A stretch of DNA of 64,000 bases from contig JANODX010000034.1 in assembly GCA_031412915.1 (NCBI GenBank), positions 1 through 64,000 on the forward strand. The letters are read 5' to 3'. The stretch comes from JAGNNV01 sp031412915 (GTDB lineage Bacteria > Acidobacteriota > Vicinamibacteria > Fen-336 > JAGNNV01). The position numbers and the translations under genes were made by a program. Shown here piece by piece: positions 41,218 through 50,247 of the stretch (the first letter of the stretch is position 1; every line of letters begins with the position of its first letter). A model generated the notes under the pieces. That model was not told where the DNA came from, did no database searches, and saw only the letters and a list, made by a program, of their open reading frames with translations.

Positions 41218-42609
41218 ATGAACGACGGTCTCCCCTCCCTGCGGCTTACGTTCCATGGCGGGATCGGGGGAGCCATCCTTCCCGCCCTGGTCTTCCTGGC
41301 CGGGGTGACCACATTGGCCTTGAAAGGCGCGCCGGACGAACGTGGTTTCTGGCCCATCGTTCTCGGGGCTCTGTGCCTCAGCCTCCTCCTGGCCCGCGAT
41401 CGGACGCTCTGGAGCGAGGCCGTGATTCGGTCCATGAGTCAGGAGATTGTGGCATTGATGATTCTCGCTTGGCTGCTCTCGGGCGTCCTTTCCGAATTGC
41501 TTCGCGCGGCCGGTCTCATCCAGGCGCTCGTCACCAGCGGTTCTTATCTTGGCCTTCAAGGCGGCGGCTTCGTCGCCCTGTCGTTCCTGATCTGCTGCCT
41601 GGTCTCCACCGCCACGGGAACGAGCTTCGGCACGATTCTGGTTTGCGGTCCCCTTCTCTATCCCGCGGGCGGTTCCCTGTCGGCCGATCCGCGGTGGCTG
41701 GCCGGGGCGATTCTGGCCGGATCCACGTTCGGCGACAGCATCTCACCCATCTCGGATACCACCATCGCATCCGCCGGAACCCAGGGCGCGGATATCGGCG
41801 GAGTGGTGAGCAGTCGCTTCGGCTATGTCTTTCCTCCGGCCCTCCTGGCGGTGATCGCATACCTTCTTTTCGGTCGAGGCCCTGAAGGCGGGAGCCACGC
41901 GAGTGCTGCGGGCTCGCTTCGGGCCCTGCCCATGCTGATCGCCCCGGTGGTTGTCCTGTCGCTCCTGTTGCGAAAGAAGCATCTGCTCGAGGGACTGCTC
42001 GTCGGCATCGTTCTGGCCGTCCTGTTGAGCCTGAGTCTGGGTCTGGTGCCCGCATCCGATCTCCTGTTTCTCGACCGGGAGAACTTCCTGGCCCGCGGCC
42101 TGATCCTGAAAGGGCTGGAACGCGGCGTGGGCGTCTCCATTTTCACCCTCCTGCTGATGGGTCTCGTGGGCACCCTCGTGGCCACGGGAGTGCAGGACGC
42201 CCTGGTGGATCTGGCCCGAAAGAAAGCCCGTACCACCCGGGCGGCCGAGGTGTGGATCGTGGTGGCGGTGAGCGTCGCGGTCCTCTTCACCACTCACAGC
42301 GTGGTGGCGATGCTCGCGGTGGGGACATTCGCCAAAGAAACGGGACGGCGCTTCGGACTGTCCGCCTATCGGCGGGCCAATCTCCTCGACGTCACCGTGT
42401 GCACCTACCCGTTCCTGCTCCCCTATTTTCTGCCCACGATCCTGATGTCCTCGGCCACCGCAGCGGGCCCGGCGTTCGGCATGCCGCGTTTGAGTCCCTT
42501 GGATGTGGGTCTGTTCAATGTCTATTCGTGGGGCCTTCTTGCCATGATAGGAGTGGCGGTGGCCTCGGGATACCTCCGAGGTCCCCTCGAACAGGAGAGC
42601 GCTCCTTGA
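41218..42609 (+). CDS. NhaC-family Na+/H+ antiporter
   Basis: 463 aa with about 11-12 helices. AGSTFGDSISPISDTTIASAGTQGADI is the characteristic NhaC motif with ion-binding Asp/Ser/Thr, and TGTSFGTILVCGPLLYP is the preceding half-helix. It likely exchanges Na+ (or malate/lactate-Na+ in some members) for protons and helps with pH and salt balance. The next gene starts in a TTGA overlap. Confidence 0.87.
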   Translation: MNDGLPSLRLTFHGGIGGAILPALVFLAGVTTLALKGAPDERGFWPIVLGALCLSLLLARDRTLWSEAVIRSMSQEIVALMILAWLLSGVLSELLRAAGLIQALVTSGSYLGLQGGGFVALSFLICCLVSTATGTSFGTILVCGPLLYPAGGSLSADPRWLAGAILAGSTFGDSISPISDTTIASAGTQGADIGGVVSSRFGYVFPPALLAVIAYLLFGRGPEGGSHASAAGSLRALPMLIAPVVVLSLLLRKKHLLEGLLVGIVLAVLLSLSLGLVPASDLLFLDRENFLARGLILKGLERGVGVSIFTLLLMGLVGTLVATGVQDALVDLARKKARTTRAAEVWIVVAVSVAVLFTTHSVVAMLAVGTFAKETGRRFGLSAYRRANLLDVTVCTYPFLLPYFLPTILMSSATAAGPAFGMPRLSPLDVGLFNVYSWGLLAMIGVAVASGYLRGPLEQESAP

Positions 42610-43238
42610 TCATCGAAACCTTCCCGGTCGGACCTCTTCAGTGCAACTGCACGATCCTCGGCGATCCCGAAACCGGCGAGGCCATCGTGATCGACCCCGG
42701 CGACGAGGCTCCCAAGGTCCTTCGGCATCTGGCCGCCCAGGGCCTCACCGCCAAGGCCATCCTGATCACCCATACTCATCTCGACCATGTGGGGGGCAAT
42801 CACGAAGTGCGGGAGAAGACGGGCGCGCGGGTGATGCTGCACGAGATGGACCTGCCCCTCTACGACAACCTCGGCATGCAGGCTCGGTTCATCGGCATAG
42901 ACACCCCTCTTCGCGCCAAGGTGGATGAGTACATCCATGAAGGCGACGTGATTCCCTTCGGCGGGCAGGGCGACTCCATCCAGGTGTTTCACACGCCCGG
43001 CCACACCCCGGGGTCGTGTTCGTTCTTCCTGGGGAGTCAGAATCTTCTTCTTTCCGGGGACACTCTCTTCGCGGGCAGCGTCGGACGCACAGACCTGTGG
43101 GGCGGTGATTTCGACACCGAAGTCCGCTCCATCCGCAGCAAGTTGCTTCCCCTGCCCGACGCCACTCGGGTGATCACCGGCCATGGGCCCGACACGACCA
43201 TCGTCGAGGAGCGCCGGTCGAACCCCTTCCTTACTTGA
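42606..43238 (+). CDS. MBL-fold hydrolase (glyoxalase II-like)
   Basis: 210 aa, TTG start in TTGA overlap. The metal-binding HxHxDH motif is THTHLDHVGG; FHTPGHTPGSCSFF, LLLSGDTLFAGSVGR and TGHGPDT provide the remaining ligands. Small size and the GRTDLWGGD block match the YcbL/GloB-like subfamily that hydrolyses thioesters such as S-lactoylglutathione. The tail overlaps the convergent MscS gene by 8 bp. Confidence 0.9.
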   Translation: MIIETFPVGPLQCNCTILGDPETGEAIVIDPGDEAPKVLRHLAAQGLTAKAILITHTHLDHVGGNHEVREKTGARVMLHEMDLPLYDNLGMQARFIGIDTPLRAKVDEYIHEGDVIPFGGQGDSIQVFHTPGHTPGSCSFFLGSQNLLLSGDTLFAGSVGRTDLWGGDFDTEVRSIRSKLLPLPDATRVITGHGPDTTIVEERRSNPFLT

Positions 43239-44028
43239 GGCCGGCGTTGGGATTTGGGGGGACGAAGCCCGCCTTCGCGATTTCTTCGACCACGATTCTC
43301 TGGGTCAGGAAGAAGACATCGCAGTAATCGGCGGGAGTGCTGCAGGGCCTGATCGCGGCGACCGGGCCGGCCGCGTTGTGGTCGACCGTCTCGATGATCG
43401 GGGCCGGCGATTTCAAGACCTTCGGCTCTTGAGCCAACCGATTCTTCACCGCGTCGTAGAAAGCGCAGGGATCGCAGGCCCAGGGGAGTTGAGCGCGCGC
43501 GTCGATGCGGCGGTGCGGACCGCCGGAGAGATTGTGGATATTGTCGTTGAGCGCTCGGGCGTTGCCCACGATGACCTTCGTGCCGTCGGGCGCCAGAAGG
43601 GACGTGCCAAACAGACCGATCTGTTCCACCTCGCCGAGGACACCCCCGATCTGCACGGTGTCGCCCTTCTTGAACGGTCGCAGGGACACCATGAAGACGC
43701 CCGCGGCGATATTCGAGAGCAGGCCCGACCAGGCGACGCCCACCGCAACCCCCGCGGCGGCGAGAAGACCGGCGAGCGAGTTCGTCTGGACCCCCAGCAC
43801 GCCCAATGCCGCGAGCACGAGAACAATGGTCAGCACCACGCTGAGGGTCTGGTCGATGTACTTCGAAAGCGTGGGGTCGAGTTGGCGATGCTCGAGGCCT
43901 CGGCGAACGAAGCCGCGAACGCCCCTGATCACCCAGCGACCGATGAGGTACAAGGCGATCGCGGCCAACACCTGGAGCACGAAATCGACGCCCCGGGTCA
44001 CGAGAAAGTTCCTGGCGGTTTCCATCAT
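43231..44028 (-). CDS. Small-conductance mechanosensitive channel (MscS family)
   Basis: 265 aa from the first of two tandem ATG codons (44028/44025). Three helices come first; the pore helix reads GLLAAAGVAVGVAWSGLLSNIAAGVFMVSLRPFKKGDTV, with the Gly/Ala packing and FKKGDTV of MscS. A beta domain follows (GEVEQIGLFGTSLLAPDGTKVIVGNA) and the C-terminal alpha/beta part contains two odd Cys (ACDPCAFY). It opens under membrane tension to release solutes on osmotic downshock. Confidence 0.9.
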   Translation of the reverse strand: MMETARNFLVTRGVDFVLQVLAAIALYLIGRWVIRGVRGFVRRGLEHRQLDPTLSKYIDQTLSVVLTIVLVLAALGVLGVQTNSLAGLLAAAGVAVGVAWSGLLSNIAAGVFMVSLRPFKKGDTVQIGGVLGEVEQIGLFGTSLLAPDGTKVIVGNARALNDNIHNLSGGPHRRIDARAQLPWACDPCAFYDAVKNRLAQEPKVLKSPAPIIETVDHNAAGPVAAIRPCSTPADYCDVFFLTQRIVVEEIAKAGFVPPNPNAGLK

Positions 44029-44104
44029 GCGGCGATCATCCGACAACCGGGTGGCGAAACGAAGCGAGGTCACGTAATAGGGTGACCTCTGGCCGAAAGA
44101 CCTC

Positions 44105-45688
44105 ATGACCCCGCACGAGAACCCGACCCCGGAAAAGGCGAAGCGAGCGCAGCACGCGCATTTGATTCTGGCGGTGCTGTTCGCCGTTTCGATTCTGAAT
44201 TTCGTCGACCGCCAGATCCTGAGCATCCTGGCGGGCCGGATCAAAGCCGACCTCCTGATCACCGATGCTGAGCTCGGCTTCCTGTACGGGACGGTCTTCG
44301 GGGTTTTCTATGCCGCCTTCGGCGTGCCCCTGAGCGTCTATGCCGACCTCGGATCGAGGCGAAAGTTGATCGGCTGGGGTCTCGCCCTGTGGAGCCTCAT
44401 GACCGCGTTATCCGGAATGGCGACGGGTTTCACCAGCCTGGCCCTGGCCCGTGTCGGAGTGGGGGTGGGAGAAGCCACCGCCTCGCCGGCTGCTTACTCG
44501 CTCATCGCCGACCTCTTCCCTCGAGCGCGCCGGGCCACCGCTTTGTCCATCTATGCGCTCGGCATCTATGTCGGGATCGGCCTCAGCTCATTCCTTGGGG
44601 GCGCAGTGGTCGATGGGTGGAGTGCCGCGTTTCCCCCGGGCCAAGAGCCTCTTGGCCTGCGGGGATGGCAGGTGGCGTTCCTGATCGCGGGAGTTCCAGG
44701 ACTGCTCCTCGTGCCCGTGGTGCTCTCGCTTCGCGAGCCGGAACGTGGAGGCTCGGACGGCGCAAAGTCCGCGGCGTCCGATCGCCCTGAGGTGGCCGGC
44801 TCTCGCCCGAGCGCGGTGAAAGCGGCCGTGCTTGAAGGCCTCGCCCTCTTACCCCCTTCCTCGTTCTTCTTTCTCCTTCAGGACCGCGTTCCCATGGCCG
44901 CCAATGTCGCGACCTTCGCGGTTCTGGCCACGGGCGGCGCCGTCCTCTGGCTCGCCTTTGGCGACCCGGCGCAGTGGGGGTGTGTCTCGTTGGGTCTCTA
45001 TGTGGTCGCGACCATGGCCCAGCGCCTCAAGGCCCGGGAGCCGGATGCCTTCGCCCTGATCTTCATGACTCCGTCCCTTCGCCTCGCCACCCTTGGCTTC
45101 TCGTTCCTTTCGTTCACCGGTTACGTGATCAGTTTCTGGACCGCCCAGTTCTTCATTCGCTACCACGGCTTCTCGGTCTCCGAAATCGGCGATCGCCTGG
45201 GCGTGATCTCCGCCTTAGGGGGCGGCCTCGGGGTCACCCTGGGGGGCGCGCTCGCGGATCGGTTTCGGATCAAAACCCCTGCAGGTCGGTTGATCGTGGG
45301 CATGATGAACGCCCTCCTCCCCATTCCCCTTCTGCTCCTCGCCCTCAGCACCCGCGATCGAAACGCGGCCCTGGCCTTCTTCGCAGCCGCCCAGGTGTTC
45401 GCGGCCATGTGGCTGGGGGCCGGCAGTTCCACCGTGCAGGATCTCGTTCTGCCTCACATGCGGGCGCGGGCCTCGGCAGTCTTTCTGCTTTTCGTCACTC
45501 TGCTCGGTCTGGCTCTCGGACCTTACGTGGTCGGCAGGCTGAGTGACTTGTGGGGAGATCTGCGCCTCGCCTTCATGGCCGCCACCTCCGCCAACCTCGT
45601 CGCCTTCGTGTTCTTTGTCATGGCCGCCCGAAGCATCGCCCGAGACGAGGAAACCAGAATGGCCCGGGCGGCGGCGGCCCGGGCATAA
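44105..45688 (+). CDS. MFS transporter (Spinster-like)
   Basis: 527 aa with about 12 helices. NFVDRQILSILAGRIKADL followed by GTVFGVFYAAFGVPLSVYADLGSRRKLI is the MFS motif A region typical of Spinster-like carriers; GVGEATASPAAYSLIADLFPR matches motif in helix 4-5. A cytosolic insert of about 40 residues separates the halves. The cargo is not readable. Divergent from the MscS gene. Confidence 0.87.
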   Translation: MTPHENPTPEKAKRAQHAHLILAVLFAVSILNFVDRQILSILAGRIKADLLITDAELGFLYGTVFGVFYAAFGVPLSVYADLGSRRKLIGWGLALWSLMTALSGMATGFTSLALARVGVGVGEATASPAAYSLIADLFPRARRATALSIYALGIYVGIGLSSFLGGAVVDGWSAAFPPGQEPLGLRGWQVAFLIAGVPGLLLVPVVLSLREPERGGSDGAKSAASDRPEVAGSRPSAVKAAVLEGLALLPPSSFFFLLQDRVPMAANVATFAVLATGGAVLWLAFGDPAQWGCVSLGLYVVATMAQRLKAREPDAFALIFMTPSLRLATLGFSFLSFTGYVISFWTAQFFIRYHGFSVSEIGDRLGVISALGGGLGVTLGGALADRFRIKTPAGRLIVGMMNALLPIPLLLLALSTRDRNAALAFFAAAQVFAAMWLGAGSSTVQDLVLPHMRARASAVFLLFVTLLGLALGPYVVGRLSDLWGDLRLAFMAATSANLVAFVFFVMAARSIARDEETRMARAAAARA

Positions 45689-45732
45689 GCTCACGGGTCA
45701 AGCTTCGTCCCTCCCTTCCCAAAGGAAAACGC

Positions 45733-46518
45733 ATGAGACCCACCGCCACCGCCACCATCTCCTTCGGAATGGTCTCCATTCCCGTCAAGCTCTTCTCCGC
45801 CACCGAGAGCAAGGCCTCCATCTCCTTCAACATGCTCCACGAGAAGTGCAAGGGGCGCGTGAAGCAGCAGTACATCTGCGAGCGGGACCAGAACATGGTG
45901 GTTCCGAGAACAGAGATGGTGAAGGGCTACGAGTTCGCCAAGGAACAGTACGTGGTGTTCACTCCCGACGAGATAAAGAAGATGGAGGAGGAGAAAACCG
46001 GGCTCGTCGACATCGTGGAGTTCCTCGACATCAAGGAGGTCGACCCGATCTACTACGAGAACGCCTCCTACCTGGCCCCGGACAAGGGCGCCGAGAAAGC
46101 CTACCGCCTGCTCTGCGACGCGATGAAGAAGACGGGCCGGGTCGCGGTCGCGAAATGGGCGGCCCGGGGCAAGCAATACCTCGTCCTCCTGCGCCCTCTC
46201 AAGAACGTGGTGATCCTGCAGCAGTTGCGCTACCCCGATGAGGTCCGGCCGCTCGACGAGGTGCCGGTCGGGACCGCCGAGTCCAAGGAGAACGAGTTGA
46301 AGCTGGCGGTTCAGTTGATCGACCAGATCACGTCCGCCGCCTTCGATCCGGCACAGTACGAGGACGAAGTCAGGAAACGGATGCAGGCCGCCATAGATCG
46401 CAAGATTCAGGGCCAGGAGATTTCGAGCGCCCCCGAGCAGCCGCGCGTCCAGATCATCGACATCATGGAGGCCCTGAAGGCATCTCTTTCCGCGAAGAAA
46501 GAGGCGGCCAAGGCCTGA
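45733..46518 (+). CDS. ku: Ku, DNA end-binding protein
   Basis: 261 aa, homodimeric bacterial Ku: ring-shaped DNA-end binding, recruits LigD in non-homologous end joining. ATISFGMVSIPVKLFSAT, DEIKKMEEEK and AVAKWAARGKQYLVLLRP blocks are typical; the C-terminal basic tail (SLSAKKEAAKA) is short. AAAGGAAAAC precedes the ATG. LigD polymerase domain gene is 45 kb away on the same strand rather than adjacent. Confidence 0.94.
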   Translation: MRPTATATISFGMVSIPVKLFSATESKASISFNMLHEKCKGRVKQQYICERDQNMVVPRTEMVKGYEFAKEQYVVFTPDEIKKMEEEKTGLVDIVEFLDIKEVDPIYYENASYLAPDKGAEKAYRLLCDAMKKTGRVAVAKWAARGKQYLVLLRPLKNVVILQQLRYPDEVRPLDEVPVGTAESKENELKLAVQLIDQITSAAFDPAQYEDEVRKRMQAAIDRKIQGQEISSAPEQPRVQIIDIMEALKASLSAKKEAAKA

Positions 46519-46548
46519 TCGCCCTCAGGTCCGGCGGACCGCGGTTAC

Positions 46549-46573
46549 GGTCCCTCCGACGGGCTCAGGGACC
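46549..46573. repeat. 25-bp dispersed palindromic repeat, copy 2
   Basis: GGTCCCT-CCGACGGGCTC-AGGGACC after the ku stop. Reverse-complemented it differs at about 3 positions from the copy at 4651-4675. Confidence 0.6.
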
Positions 46574-46617
46574 GGCTTGGCTCGACGCCTCGCGTCTCGT
46601 CCTACCTCCGGAAGACA

Positions 46618-46911
46618 TCACTGGGCGCTTCGCGCCTTCTCCGCGCATTCTTGAGAACAGAAGTATGCCGTCGAGCCCAAGTAGCGCCCCGCGATGGCCG
46701 ATGACCGGGCGGTGTGAACACCGCAGACCGGGTCCCTGACGAGTTCTTCCACCTGCCCGGCGGTCTTTGGGCTCGATCGCCGCGCCGGACCGCCCGCTCC
46801 CGGTCGCCTGCCTTGAATCACCCCTCCGAAAAACGCGCGCAGCACGATGGCGGCGAGCCGAAAGACGAAGAGAAAGAGGATGGCGCGGATAATGAAGGCC
46901 AGGAGGGCCAT
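46618..46911 (-). CDS. Small membrane protein with YHS/TRASH-like Cys motif
   Basis: 97 aa. One N-terminal helix (ALLAFIIRAILFLFVFRLAAIVL), a basic Gly/Pro linker, and a C-terminal DPVCGVHTARSSA...YFCSQECAEK, which resembles the YHS or PP0621-type metal-binding motif (CxVH and CSxxC). It may bind Cu, Zn or other soft metal near the membrane. It follows the FabH gene in the same direction with 22 bp between. Confidence 0.7.
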   Translation of the reverse strand: MALLAFIIRAILFLFVFRLAAIVLRAFFGGVIQGRRPGAGGPARRSSPKTAGQVEELVRDPVCGVHTARSSAIAGRYLGSTAYFCSQECAEKARSAQ

Positions 46912-46933
46912 GGTGTCCCTGGTGTCCTGCCGC

Positions 46934-47932
46934 CTAGAGCGCGAGCGTCGACCAGCGCAGGACAGCCGACCCCACCGTGAAACCGGCGCCCACCGAGGTC
47001 ATGAGCAGATTGTCATCCGGGCGCAGGCGCTTCTCCTCGAGGGCGGTATAGATGCCCAGGGGGATGGTGGCGGCGGTGGTGTTGCCGTAGGTCGCGATGT
47101 TCTTGACCACCTTCGCATCCGGCAAACCCAGTCTCGCTTGAGCGGCGTCGATGATCCGGATGTTGGCCTGGTGGGGAATGAACAGGTCGATGTCTTCGTT
47201 ACGCAGTCCCGCCTTCAGGACGGCCGCCAGGGACGCCTCGGCCATCTTCCTCACCGCATACTTGAAGACCGGCTGCCCATCCTGTTTCACGAAGTGCATT
47301 CTCTGGTCGACGGTCTCATGAGAAGACGGATGCAGGCTGCCGCCTCCAGGTAGCTTCAGGTACGCGCCCCCCGAGCCATCCACCTCGTGGGTGAAGGCGA
47401 GGAGGCCGCGGTCATCGTCGGAAGGCTCGAGCAGGATGGCGCCCGCTCCATCCCCAAAAAGAACGCAGGTGCTTCGATCCTCGAAATCGAGAATCGAGGA
47501 CATGACGTCGGCCCCGATGACCAACACCCGGCGGTGGGCGCCGCTTTCGATGAATTGCGCTCCCACGGTCAGGGCATAGACGAAGCCGGAGCACGCGGCG
47601 GAGAGGTCGAAGCCCCAGGCCCGGGAGGCCCCGAGTCTCGTCTGAACCAGGCAGGCGGTGGCGGGAAACGCCATGTCCGGGGTGACCGTGGCCACGATGA
47701 TGAGATCGAGGTCGTCGGGGCCGAGGCCCCGACGTTCGAGGCACTCCCGGGCGGCCGCGGTCGCGAGTTCGGAGGTCCCGACGCCTTTGTCGACGTGGTG
47801 GCGGGTGGTGATTCCGGTTCGCGAGCGGATCCATTCGTCGTTCGTGGTCACGAACTGTTCGAAGTACTTGTTGTCGAGGACCCGAGGAGGGAGGAAACGT
47901 CCGATCGAGGTGATGGCGGCGCGACGGGTCAT
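46934..47932 (-). CDS. fabH: 3-oxoacyl-ACP synthase III
   Basis: 332 aa, thiolase fold: initiates fatty acid synthesis by condensing an acyl-CoA with malonyl-ACP. Catalytic Cys in DLSAACSGFVYAL, His in IPHQANIRI and Asn in NIATYGNTTAAT; the N-terminal TSIGRFLPPRVLDN and DEWIRSRTGI are standard. With branched-chain primers it could use the products of the Leu/Val dehydrogenase (inference). Stand-alone, not in a fab cluster. Confidence 0.95.
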   Translation of the reverse strand: MTRRAAITSIGRFLPPRVLDNKYFEQFVTTNDEWIRSRTGITTRHHVDKGVGTSELATAAARECLERRGLGPDDLDLIIVATVTPDMAFPATACLVQTRLGASRAWGFDLSAACSGFVYALTVGAQFIESGAHRRVLVIGADVMSSILDFEDRSTCVLFGDGAGAILLEPSDDDRGLLAFTHEVDGSGGAYLKLPGGGSLHPSSHETVDQRMHFVKQDGQPVFKYAVRKMAEASLAAVLKAGLRNEDIDLFIPHQANIRIIDAAQARLGLPDAKVVKNIATYGNTTAATIPLGIYTALEEKRLRPDDNLLMTSVGAGFTVGSAVLRWSTLAL

Positions 47933-48001
47933 AAGGGGCAGTGGAGTATATCGACCGCTTCGTGCCGGGCTCTTCCTTCCCCTTGATAGATTGGGGTATT
48001 C

Positions 48002-48970
48002 GTGAACATCATCCTTCCTCCCGAGCGCCTCCAGGCCCTGCCGCGCGCCCCGCTCATGGGCGGGGTGACGCCCATAGACCGGCTGGAGCGGTTTGAGCGG
48101 GCGATCAAATCACCGTATCCGATCTTCATCAAGCGGGACGACGCGATTCCGTTTGGCCTGGGCGGGAACAAGGTGCGCAAGCTCGAACTGGTCATGGCCG
48201 ACGCCCTTCGCGAGGGTGCCGACACCGTCATCACCTGCGGAGCCGTTCAGTCGAACCACTGCCGGGCCACCGCCGCCGCGGCCGCCCGTTTGGGTCTTCA
48301 GTGCCATCTCGTCCTTTCCGGAACGGCCCCCGAGACTCTCTCCGGAAATACCCGACTGGACGAGATCTTCGGAGCGAAGATCCATTTCGTGGCCGGTCGC
48401 GCGGATCGAACGCCGGCCATGGTGTCTCTCGAAGCGTCTTTGCGGGCCAACGGGTTGAACCCCAGGGTTATTCCTCTGGGCGCTTCCACGGCCACGGGCG
48501 CCACCGGTCTGGCTCTCGCCATCTTCGAGATGGTGAATCAGGGTCATCGGCCGGATGTGATCGTGCACGCTTCGTCCTCCGGCGGAACCCAGGCGGGGTT
48601 GCTCGCAGGACTGGTCCTCTCCGGTCTGAAGACACGGGTCATCGGCATCAGCGCCGACGAGAACGAGGCCTCTCTTCGGGCCACCGTCGAGACCCTTCAG
48701 AAGGAAGTACTCGATCTGGCCGGCTCGGACCTGCCCCACGCACAAGCGGACGTGTGGGATCGCTTCGTGGGCGAAGGCTACGGAATCCCGACGGAAGCCT
48801 CGCGCGAAGCCCAGACCCTGCTCGCCCACAGCGAGGCGATTCTGGTGGATCACACCTACACGGCCAAGGCCCTGGCCGGCCTCATCGCCCTGGTGCGCGA
48901 ACGGTCGGCGACGAATGCCGCCTCGATTCTCTTCTGGCACACCGGCGGTCAGATCGGCGTCCTCGCCTAG
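48002..48970 (+). CDS. D-cysteine desulfhydrase / ACC deaminase-family PLP enzyme
   Basis: 322 aa, GTG start. GGNKVRKLELVMADAL carries the PLP Lys, CGAVQSNHCRATAAAA the Ser/Asn site, ASSSGGTQAGLLAGL the phosphate loop and the C-terminal VDHTYTAKALAGL. The family splits D-cysteine to pyruvate, H2S and NH3, or opens 1-aminocyclopropane-1-carboxylate; the two are hard to separate by motif. The following genes encode a permease and a TSUP (sulfite/organosulfur-type) exporter, which would fit sulfur metabolism. Confidence 0.85.
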   Translation: MNIILPPERLQALPRAPLMGGVTPIDRLERFERAIKSPYPIFIKRDDAIPFGLGGNKVRKLELVMADALREGADTVITCGAVQSNHCRATAAAAARLGLQCHLVLSGTAPETLSGNTRLDEIFGAKIHFVAGRADRTPAMVSLEASLRANGLNPRVIPLGASTATGATGLALAIFEMVNQGHRPDVIVHASSSGGTQAGLLAGLVLSGLKTRVIGISADENEASLRATVETLQKEVLDLAGSDLPHAQADVWDRFVGEGYGIPTEASREAQTLLAHSEAILVDHTYTAKALAGLIALVRERSATNAASILFWHTGGQIGVLA

Positions 48971-50247
48971 TGACGGCTCGTTCCGCCGCTCCGTTCATTC
49001 TGCGCCTGGCCTTCCGGAACCTGGCCCGGCATCGCCGCCGCACCGGCCTCACCATTTTCGCCCTGGCCTTCGGCATCGCCCTCATGGTTCTGGGCCAGGC
49101 CTGGACGGACGCCATGGAACGGGCGGTGGTGGAGCCCGCCAAGAACGCCACCCTCGGACACGTTCAGGTCTACCGCGCCGATGCGGCCGCGGACGAAACC
49201 GGTGAGATCTCGTTCATCATGCCTCAGAACAACTACCGTTTGATTCAGAACCCCGAGAGCCTGATCGAGGAGGCGAAGCGCCTGGACCCGAGAATCGAGT
49301 CCGGCCTCGCCCGACTGATGGTGGGTGCGCTTCTCTCCTTCAAGGACGCCACCATGGATGGCGTGCTCATCGGAATCGACGCCTCGGCCCGAGCCGCGAC
49401 CTATCCGGACCTTTCGGTGGTGGCGGGCCGGCACTTCGTGCCCGGGGAAAAAGGCGTGCTCATCAATCAGGGAGTGGCCCGAAAACTCGCGATCGGCCCG
49501 GGTGATGACCTGGTGGCTCTTGGAACCACCTCCGATGGCCGCCTGAATGGGACCAAACTGAAAGTCACGGGCATCTTCACGATCAAGGGACTCGAGGCCT
49601 ATGAATGGGGATCCTGCTACGCCGATCTGGCCGCGGTGCAGGATATCCTCGATGTCCCCGGACAAGCGGGGGTGCTGGTGTTCAGGCTCGAGAACTCGGG
49701 GCGCGAGGCGGATGCGGTACGCGACAAATTGAACGGGGCATTTCGGCGACAGGGAACCAGAGCCACCGCCTTCACCTGGGAGGACATGGGAGGACCCTTC
49801 ATCGGCGGCATGCTGGTGACGAGATTCATCGCCACCATCATGAACGTCGTGATGGGGATCATCGTCGCCGCCTCGGTCTTGAACACCGTTCTCATGGCTA
49901 CCTTCGAGCGGACTCGGGAAATGGGCACGATGCGTGCAATGGGGGCTCGAAAAAAGGACGTCCTTTCCGTCTTTCTCTCGGAAGGATTCCTGCTCGGCCT
50001 CTTTGGAGCGACTCTGGGAGCGCTCATGGGAGGGGCTCTCATCGTGTTCTTTTCGCGTTATGGGATCCCCGCATTCAGCGAGGCCCAGAAGTACACGTAT
50101 GGGGGCGACCGGCTCTTCCCCATGCTCAAGCTCGAAGACGTCCTTTTACCCCCCGTCATCATGCTTGCGGTCAGCGTGGTCGCGGCCCTCATCCCGTCTG
50201 TCTCCGCGGCGCGGACAAGGCCGGCGGAATCGCTGCGCTACGTGTGA
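48970..50247 (+). CDS. FtsX/LolC-type ABC transporter permease
   Basis: 425 aa with GTG start one base into the previous stop. One N-terminal helix (RTGLTIFALAFGIALMVLGQAW), a large extracytoplasmic MacB_PCD domain (about 45-285), and three C-terminal helices with FERTREMGTMRAMGARKKDVLSVFLSEGFLLG, the FtsX coupling signature. LolC/E members extract lipoproteins; MacB members move substrates. No ATPase gene is adjacent, so it must pair with one elsewhere. Confidence 0.85.
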   Translation: MTARSAAPFILRLAFRNLARHRRRTGLTIFALAFGIALMVLGQAWTDAMERAVVEPAKNATLGHVQVYRADAAADETGEISFIMPQNNYRLIQNPESLIEEAKRLDPRIESGLARLMVGALLSFKDATMDGVLIGIDASARAATYPDLSVVAGRHFVPGEKGVLINQGVARKLAIGPGDDLVALGTTSDGRLNGTKLKVTGIFTIKGLEAYEWGSCYADLAAVQDILDVPGQAGVLVFRLENSGREADAVRDKLNGAFRRQGTRATAFTWEDMGGPFIGGMLVTRFIATIMNVVMGIIVAASVLNTVLMATFERTREMGTMRAMGARKKDVLSVFLSEGFLLGLFGATLGALMGGALIVFFSRYGIPAFSEAQKYTYGGDRLFPMLKLEDVLLPPVIMLAVSVVAALIPSVSAARTRPAESLRYV

